Positions 57,351 through 64,000 of a stretch of 64,000 nucleotides of DNA are shown one piece after another (positions within the stretch are counted from its first letter, which is position 1; each line of letters starts with the position of its first letter). The notes under the pieces were generated by a model. That model saw only the letters and a program-made list of their open reading frames with translations. It made no database searches and had not been told where the DNA came from. The position numbers were made by a program, and so were the translations under genes. The stretch is from NCBI RefSeq assembly GCF_007565055.1, contig NC_044555.1, forward strand, positions 34,028,180 through 34,092,179, in the 5' to 3' direction. This DNA is from Rhinopithecus roxellana. Lineage: Eukaryota; Chordata; Mammalia; Primates; Cercopithecidae.

Positions 57351-57732
57351 ACTTTTGCAAGTGGACATGAAAGAAGGGTTAAAAACAGAAAGGTTGCATG
57401 AAAGTCTGTTTAAGAAACACTTAGATTTCCAGATACTCTCCTCACTCTGTTAACTGGGTGATTTATCTCCTGCGCCCCGGAAGAAGATTCAAGGATTATT
57501 GTTAGGAGAGGATAAAATGGAGGAGCTCTGGAATGGGGGACTCCCCGCATAATTGAGGTTAAGAATCCCATATTGCAAAATGGAGTTAAGTGATCATAAT
57601 CAAACAGATTATCAGACATCTGAGGAAAGTTTCTAACATGAAAGATAGAAAGGGACAGGAAGAAACTAGAAAGAACTACGCAGTAATAGGAAGGCTTTTA
57701 AAAAAAGCCATTAACCATTCCTCAGAGAGCAA
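57351..57732. other. No assignable feature
   Basis: Mixed sequence between L1 and MER1. No repeat recognised, frames short. Confidence 0.45.
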
Positions 57733-58078
57733 TCCCCCAACCTTTTTGGCACCAGGGACCAGTTTTGTGGAAGACAATTTTTCAACCGACCAAGGAGGAG
57801 GTGGGGGGATGGTTTCGGGATGAAACTGTTCCATCACAGATCATCAGGCATTAGTTAGATTCTCGTAAGGAGCACGCAACCTAGATTCCTCACATGTGCA
57901 GTTCACAGAAGGGTTCCACTCCTAAGAGAATCTAATGCCTTCGCTGATCTGACAGGAGGTGGAGCTCAGGCGGTAATATGTTCACTCGCCCACTGCTCAC
58001 CTCATGCTGTGCAGCCCAGTTCCTAACGGGCCACAGATCGGTACTGGTGCAGTACCCAGGGGTTGGGGACCCCTGCCT
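57733..58078 (-). mobile_element. MER1: MER1 (hAT-Charlie DNA transposon)
   Basis: Terminal inverted ends tcccccaacctttttggcac and ggttggggacccctgcc, with body landmarks gatgaaactgttccatcac and aacgggccacagatcggtac. Non-autonomous, nearly complete. The inner part holds a hairpin of tagattctcgtaaggagcac and its inverted partner. Confidence 0.88.
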
Positions 58079-58145
58079 TTACAAAATAATATATCCATAA
58101 AACCAGAGCAAGATACTATTTTTTTGTTTTTATTTGATTTGCTTA

Positions 58146-58397
58146 TTTTTTTTTTTTTGAGACGGAGTTTCGCTCTTTAGCCCAGGCTGGAGTTAAGTGG
58201 CATGATCTCGGCTCCTCAACATCCCGAGTAGCTGGGACTACAGGCACCCACCACCATGCCCAGCTAATTTTTGTATTTAGTAGAGAAGGGGTTTTGCCAT
58301 GTTGGCCAGGCTGGTCTTGAACTCCTGATCTCAGGTGATTCACCGGCCTCGGCCTTCCAAAGTGCTAGGATTACAGGCATGAGTCACCATGCCCGGC
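58146..58397 (-). mobile_element. Alu: Alu with internal loss
   Basis: Antisense Alu lacking about 40 bp (gatctcggctcctcaacatc). Duplication aagatactattttt at 58110 and 58400. Confidence 0.93.
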
Positions 58398-58455
58398 TTA
58401 AGATACTATTTTTTAAACAGAAAATGTGTTCTTGGAAATTAAAGTATATTATCAA

Positions 58456-58725
58456 GGCCCAGCACAGTGGCTCATGCTTGTAATTCCAGCATGTTGAGAG
58501 ACCGAGGTGGGAGGGTCCCTTGAACCCAAGAGTTCGAGACCAGCCTGGGCAACATGACAAGACCCTGTCTCTACAAAAAAAAAGAAAAGGAAAAAATTTG
58601 CCAGGCATGATGGTTCACGCCTGTATTCCTAGCTATTCAGGTGGCTGATCTGGGAGGACTGCTTCAGCCCCGGAGTTCAAGGCTTCAGTGAGCTGTGATC
58701 ATGCCGCCTGGGCACCAGAGTGACT
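58456..58725 (+). mobile_element. Alu: Old Alu (AluJ-like)
   Basis: Diverged sense Alu with AluJ-type left arm (accagcctgggcaacatgac) ending in (TC)n. Confidence 0.9.
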
Positions 58726-58766
58726 CTCTCTCTCTCTCTGTATATGTGTATATATATATATATATA
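58719..58766. repeat. (TC)n-(TA)n microsatellite
   Basis: ctctctctctctctg followed by tatatgtgtatatatatatata at the tail of the AluJ. Confidence 0.9.
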
Positions 58767-58926
58767 AATGAATGAAAAACTTGTTAGAAGTGTTGAATGA
58801 TACTCATATGTTTGGAGAAATCTTCCAGAAAGTAAAGCCAAATAATGAATTAGTAAGTAGATACACATGACAGATATAGAGAGAGATACATAGATAGATG
58901 GATAGAAAAGAGGTGAGGTGGCTGGT

Positions 58927-59038
58927 GTCTATGGCCATACCTCCCAGAACATGCCGATCTTGTGAAGCTAAGCAGGGTTGGGCCTGGCTGGTAGTTGGAT
59001 GGGAAACCACCTGGAATTACTGGGTACTGTAGGCTTTT
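58927..59038 (+). pseudogene. RNA5SP: 5S rRNA pseudogene
   Basis: 112 bp collinear with 5S rRNA (121 nt): gtctatggccatacctccca at the start, gaagctaagcaggg (box A region), gtagttggatgggaaaccac (box C region) and the end tactgtaggcttt plus a T4 terminator. About 10 nt of the duplicated gatctcg segment and a few single bases are changed or lost, so it is a retro-copy rather than a functional 5S gene. It is fused at its 3' end to an Alu 5' end. Confidence 0.9.
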
Positions 59039-59663
59039 GCTGGCGCAGTGGCTCACGTCTGTAATCCCATCACTTTGGGAGGACGAGGCTCGTGGATCAC
59101 GAGGTCAGAAGTTTGAGGCCAGCCTGGCCAATATGGTGAAACCCCATCTCTACTAAAAATACAAAAAAAACGGCCGGGCGCGGTGGCTCACACCTGTAAT
59201 CCCAGCACTTTGGGAGGCCGAGGCAGGCGGATCACGAGGTCAGGAGATCGAGACCATCCTGGCTAACACAGTGAAACCCCGTCTCTACTAAAAAAAAATA
59301 CAAAAAACTAGCCGGGCGAGGTGGCGGGAGCCTGTAGTCCCAGCTACTCGGGAGGCTGAGGCAGGAGAATGGCGTAAACCCAGGAGGCGGAGCTTGCAGT
59401 GAGCTGAGATCCGGCCACTGCACTCCAGCCTGGGCGGCAGAGCGAGACTCCGTCTCAAAAAATAAATAAATAAAATAAAATAAAATAAAAATAAAAATAC
59501 AAAAAAACTAGTCGGACATGGTGGCAGGCGCCTGTAATCCCAGCTACTGAGGAGGCTGAGGCAGGAGAATCCCTTGAACTCAGGAGGCGGAGCTTGAAGT
59601 GAGCCGAGATTGTGTCACTGCACTCCAGCCTGGGCAATAGAGGGAGACTCCATCGCAAAAAAG
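59039..59663 (+). mobile_element. Alu: Alu joined to the 5S pseudogene, split by a younger Alu
   Basis: Starts gctggcgcagtggctcac directly after the 5S T4 run, runs to 59169, then resumes at about 59487 after the inserted AluY and ends in a purine tail. Confidence 0.92.
59171..59460 (+). mobile_element. Alu: Young Alu, AluYRa-like
   Basis: Near-consensus sense monkey AluY (aactagccgggcgaggtggc, gagctgagatccggcc) inserted at the A-rich linker. aaaaatacaaaaaaac flanks it. Confidence 0.97.
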
Positions 59664-59667
59664 AAAA

Positions 59668-59695
59668 GGGGAAGGGGAAGGGGAAGGGGAAGGGG
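59668..59695 (+). other. G-quadruplex-type motif
   Basis: Five GGGG runs separated by AA, inside the Alu tail. This satisfies the standard four-run G4 pattern with very short loops. Confidence 0.85.
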
Positions 59696-59709
59696 AGAAA
59701 TAAGAGGTA

Positions 59710-59850
59710 CTGCACCAGAGTATGTAGCATCCAAATAATAGGGATCCACAAAGAACAGGAGAAAACAAGTGGAAAGAAGTGATCAATAATTCAATAATTA
59801 AAAAAAAAAAATCTCCAGAACTAAGGGTCATAAATGTCCAGCTAGCGCAG
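59710..59850 (+). mobile_element. Ancient L1/HAL1 ORF1 fragment
   Basis: Sense caagtggaaagaagtgatca and aatctccagaactaagggtc resemble the ORF1 of L1M/HAL1 elements. Short and weak. Confidence 0.45.
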
Positions 59851-59859
59851 GAGCCTAAG

Positions 59860-60065
59860 GCAGGAGAATGCCTAGCACTTTCAAGGAACAGCAAGGAAAC
59901 CAATATGGCTAGAGTAGAGGGAGTGAAGGGGAGAGTTGAAGACAGGGAGGTCAGAGAGGTGACACAGGTGACAGATAAGTCCTGGCAAACTAAGGATTTG
60001 GGACTTTTACTCCGAATAAGTGAGGAATCTTCAGTATTTTGAGCTAGGAGTGATATGATTTGACT
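59860..60065 (-). mobile_element. L2: L2 3' region
   Basis: Antisense L2: aacagcaaggaaaccaatat, gacttttactccgaataagt, aggagtgatatgatttgact. Confidence 0.75.
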
Positions 60066-60790
60066 TACATTTTAAGACATTTTATTTTGAAAGTATAGAT
60101 TCACAGGAAGTTGCAAACATAGCTCAGAGAAGTCCCATGTTCACCCATTTTGCTCTAATGGATGGATCTTACACAATTATACTACAATACAAAACAGGAA
60201 GTTTACATTTTTGTGTTATGTATTGCTCTGTGTCATTTTATCATATATATAGATTCATGTAACCTCCACTATCAAGATACAACACTATTCCATCACCGCA
60301 AATATCTTCTTTCTGCTTCCTCGTTATAGTTACACACTCCACTTCCCCCACAACTCTCTAATCCCTGCCAACCAATCATCTTTTTTCTATCTCTGTAATT
60401 TTGTCATTTCCAGAATATTGTATAAATGCAATTATGTACTATACTGTATTGTAAAATTGGCTTTTTTCATTCAGCATTATGATCCTGAGACTCATCCAAG
60501 TTGTTGCATTTATCAATAGTTTATTTTTGGTTCCTGAGTAGTATCTGATGGTATGGATGTACCACAGTTTAACCATTTACCTATTGACATATAGTATGTG
60601 ACCTTTAGGGCCTGGCTTTTTTCAATCCCCATAATGCCCTTGAAGTCCATACAAGTTATTGTGTGCTTCAGGACTCATTCCTTTTTATTGCTGAGTAGTA
60701 TTCCATGGTATGGATGTGCCAGACTTTCTCTATTCATTCATCTGTTGGTGGATATTTTGGTTATTTTCAGTTTTTTGCTATTACAAATAA

Positions 60791-61101
60791 GGCCAGGCAC
60801 AGTGGCTCATGCCTGTAAACCCAGCACTTTGGGAGGCCGAGGCAGGCAGATCACTTGAGGTCAGGAGTTTGAGACCAGCCTGGGCAACATGGCAAAACCC
60901 CGTCTCTACTAAAAATACAAAAATTAGCCGGGTGTGGTGGCGCCGACCTGTAATTCCAGCTACTCAGGAGGCTGAGGCAGGAGAATCGCTTGAACCCAGG
61001 AGATGGAGGTTGCAGTAAGACGAGATTGTGCCACTGCACTCCAGCCTGGGTGACAGAGGGAGACTCTGTTTCGAAAACAAACAAACAAACAAACAAACAA
61101 A
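60791..61101 (+). mobile_element. Alu: Alu with (AAAC)n tail
   Basis: Sense Alu ending in six or more aaac units. acaaataa flanks both ends. Confidence 0.95.
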
Positions 61102-61956
61102 CCTCACAAATAATACTGCTACAAGCATTTGTGTACAGGTTTCTATGCAGACATATATTTTCATTTATTTAGGATAAATGCCGAGGAGTGGGATTGCTGG
61201 GTCATATCATAAATGTACGTTTAGTTTTTTAGGAAACTGTTTTCCAAGGTGACTGTATCATTTTATGTTCTTACCAGCAATATGTGACAGATCCAGTTTC
61301 TCCTCAGTCTTGCCAGCATTTGGGATTGTCACTACTTTTTACTTTAGCTATTCTAATAGGTGTGTAGAGATATCTCACTGGAGTCACAATTTGCTTTTCC
61401 CTAATGGGTAATGACATTGAACATCTTTTCATGTGCTCATTTGCCATCATATATCCTCTTCAGTGAAATGTCTCTTCATGACTTTTGACTGTTTTGTAAA
61501 TGTCGAGTTTGGAGGATTTGTATATATACTCTAGATATGAGTCCTTCGTCAGATATGTGGTTTACAAACATTTTCTCTCAGTTGGTAGCTTGCTTTCTTA
61601 TCCTCTTACCAGTGTCTTTCATAGCATGAAATTTTGATAAAGTCCAATTTATCGATTTTTTTCTTTTGTGGACATGGTTTTGGTGTCATGTCTAAAAACT
61701 CTTCACCAAGCCCTAGGTCCTGAAGATTTTCTCCTATGTTATTTTATGAGAGTTTTATAATTTATGTTTTCCACTTAAAGTTATAATTCAAATAAAACAT
61801 TCAACATTCTCTGTTTCTCAAGCACCACTTAAATTGAAATCTGGAAACATGGTTATTTCTGGGTTTTCTATCTGTTACATTGATCTATGTGTCTATCTCT
61901 TCACTAATAGCACACAGTCTTAATCACTGTGGTTCCGGTGTTCCTTGGCTTGTGGC

Positions 61957-62157
61957 TGCATAACTCCAATCTCTGCCTCCCGAGTAGCTAGGATTACAGG
62001 TGTGCACCACCACACCCAGCTAATTTTTGTATTTTTAATAGAGACCGGGTTTCACCGTGTTGGCCAGGCTAGTCTCGAACTCCTGACTTCAGGTGATCCA
62101 CCTGCCTCAGCCTCCCAAAGTGCTGGGATTACAGGCATGAGCCACTGTGCCTGGCCT
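61957..62157 (-). mobile_element. Alu: Partial Alu
   Basis: Antisense 5' part of an Alu preceded by a scrambled gcataactccaatctctgcc. The 3' third is largely deleted. Confidence 0.88.
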
Positions 62158-62936
62158 CATCTCAAGATTCTTAATCCCATTTGCAAAAATCATTTTACTG
62201 AAGAAAGTCATATTCACAAGTACCAGGGATTTGGATGTGGACAAACTTTTTTGGGAACTACAGCTATTCTAGTTCTTGTGCCTTTCCATACAAACATTAG
62301 AATAATCTTGTGTATAACTACAAAAAATTGGGCTGAAAGTTTTGACGGGAATTGCATGAAACCTGTGTGTCAATTGGGGAGAATTAATATCCTTACTATG
62401 TTGAGTCTTCTAACCAACGAACACAGAATATCTTTCTAGTTAGATCTTTCTTTCATTAGCATTTTGTAGATATCAGCATACAATTCCTGTGTAAATTTTG
62501 TTATATTTACGCCTAAGCATTACATATTTTAGTGATTGTACATTTTTAGTTTGTATATTTTTACATATTTTTAATTTCAGCTTCCAGGTGATGATTGCTT
62601 AGTACAGAGAAATACAATGGGGGGAGGTTGCTATATGTTAATCTTGTATCCTGTAGCCTTGTTGAATTCACTTAGTTCCAGGAATTTTTTTTTGTAGATT
62701 ATTGGGATTTCTATATAAACCATCATTGTATCTGCAAATAAGAACAGTTTAATTTCTTCTTTCAATATGTATGCCTTTTATTTAATTTTCCTTACTAATT
62801 GGTCCGGCTATGGCTTCTATACTAAGTTGAATAGTATATTAGACATCTTTACTTGTTCCTGATTTTAGGACCATTAAATATGTTAGTTACAGCTTTTTTG
62901 TAGATGTTTCTTATTCAGCTTAGAAAGTTGTCATGG

Positions 62937-63230
62937 GGCCAGGCGCAGTGGCTCACACCTATAACCTCAGCACTTTGGGAGGCCGAGGTAGGCAGATCAC
63001 CTGAAGTCAGGCGTTCAAGACCAGCCTGGCCAACATAGGAAGACCCTGTCTCTACTAAAAATACAAAAATTAGCTGGGCATGGTGGCAGGTGCCTATAAT
63101 CCCAATTACTCAGGAGGCTGTGGTGGGAGAATCGCTTGAACCCGGGAGGCGGCGGCTGCAGCGAGCCAAGATCACACCACTGCACTCCAGCCTGGGCGAC
63201 AGAGCAAGACTCCGTCTCAAAAAAAAAAAA
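62937..63230 (+). mobile_element. Alu: Alu (AluS-like)
   Basis: Sense Alu with duplication agaaagttgtcatgg at 62922-62936 and 63230-63244. Confidence 0.95.
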
Positions 63231-63237
63231 GAAAGTT

Positions 63238-63940
63238 GTCATGGACTAAATGTTTGTGTCCCCCAAAGGCTCATATGTTGAAGCCCTAACCCCCAGTGTG
63301 ATGGTGTTAGGATGTCAGACCTTGGGAGATAATTCGGTTTAGATGAGGTCATGAGGGAGGGATCCTCATGACAGGATTCGTATCCTTCTAAGAAGGGGCA
63401 AGCCTGGGCGCGGTGGCTCATGCCTATAATCCCAGCACTTTGGGAGGCCGAGGCAGGCGGATCACAAGGTCAGGAGATCGAGACCATCCTGGCTAACACG
63501 GTGAAACCCCGTCTCTACTAAAAATACAAAAAAAAATTAGCCAGGCGTGGTGGTGAGCGCCAGTAGTCCCAGCTACTCCGGAGGCTGAGGCAGGAGAATG
63601 GCATGAACCCAGGAGGCAGAGATTGCAGTGAGCCGAGATTGCGCCACTGCACTCGAGCCTGGGCGACAGAGCAAGACTCCGTCTCAAGCAAAAAAGAAAA
63701 GAAAAAAAAGAAGAGGCAAGAGGAAAATTGTCTCTCACTTCCCCCTCTCCACCATGTAAGGACACAGCAGAAGGCAGCTGTTTGCAGGCTGGGAAGAGAA
63801 CCCTCACCAGAACCTGACCACAGTGACACCCTTATATCAGACTTTCCAGCCTTCCACACTGTGAAAAATAAATGCCTATTGTTTAAGCCACCCAATCTAC
63901 AGCATTTTGTTATAGAAGCTTGAGCTGACTAAGACAATTC
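63238..63940 (+). mobile_element. MLT1 LTR (ERVL-MaLR), interrupted
   Basis: Sense LTR: tcatatgttgaagccctaac, then cagccttccacactgtgaaa, aataaa and gttatagaagcttgagctga. Inserted in L1 and itself carrying an Alu. Confidence 0.87.
63402..63706 (+). mobile_element. Alu: Alu (AluY-like)
   Basis: Sense Alu with duplication aagaaggggcaag / aagaagaggcaag around it, inside MLT1. Confidence 0.95.
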
Positions 63941-64000
63941 TCCTCTATTCCAATTCTCCTCTATTTTTTAGTTTTTATTATGAATGGGTATTGAATTTTG

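Larger units (their letters stand above)
60066..64000 (-). mobile_element. L1: Old L1 (L1M-type), running off the window
   Basis: Antisense 3' UTR and ORF2 sequence: ggatgtaccacagtttaacc, ggaacttccatactg-like region near 61220, tttgataaagtccaatttat at 61634, caaataagaacagtttaatt. It resumes at 63942 after an Alu and an MLT1 LTR as attatgaatgggtattgaat. Broken in all frames. Confidence 0.83.

Noticed and set aside
58927..59038. Functional 5S rRNA gene
   Set aside because: About 10 nt are deleted and several conserved bases changed, with an Alu fused at the 3' end and no neighbouring 5S units.

Overview
This is a stretch of Old World monkey (cercopithecid, macaque/baboon/vervet-like) nuclear DNA with no host protein-coding gene that I can support. 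The primate call rests on about 50 Alu elements plus young L1 sequence. The Old World monkey call rests on about eight Alus carrying AluYRa-type variants (cacctcgcccggctag, cccgtctcggcc, caggcttgagcc, ccggatctcagctcac in the antisense reading), which differ from the ape AluY consensus. All open frames of any size lie in interspersed repeats.

Layout. 1-4443: the 5' part of a young L1 on the minus strand (ORF2 start through the YY1 site at the 5' end), cut by the window edge and broken in both ORFs. 4444-6430: an older L1. 6.4-10.9 kb: mostly unassigned DNA with a MIR and three Alus. 10.9-20.7 kb: an almost full-length old L1 on the minus strand, with other elements inserted, ending in a 5' UTR built from tandem units of about 310-360 bp. 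20.7-26.7 kb: an ERV1-type LTR, an L2, an internally deleted L1 (5' UTR joined directly to late ORF2), and an ERV pol/env/LTR remnant ending in poly(A). 27-32 kb: a three-deep Alu nest and an ERV1 gag-pro remnant.

32.1-54.6 kb: a large inverted duplication. Arm A (about 32107-35093) and arm B (about 51870-54575) face each other across about 16.8 kb of L1, LTR, Alu, L2, MER2, HAL1-like and ERV1 pol sequence. The arm cores are nearly identical while the ends are clearly more diverged, which suggests gene conversion. 54.6-64 kb: L2, L1, a MER1 hAT transposon, a 5S rRNA pseudogene fused to an Alu, a G-quadruplex-like Alu tail, another L1 and an MLT1 LTR.

The interest lies in structure rather than genes. 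No tRNA, CRISPR, operon or prokaryotic feature was seen. Family names come from sequence recognition without a repeat library, so subfamily names are provisional; coordinates of old repeats are good to a few tens of bases.
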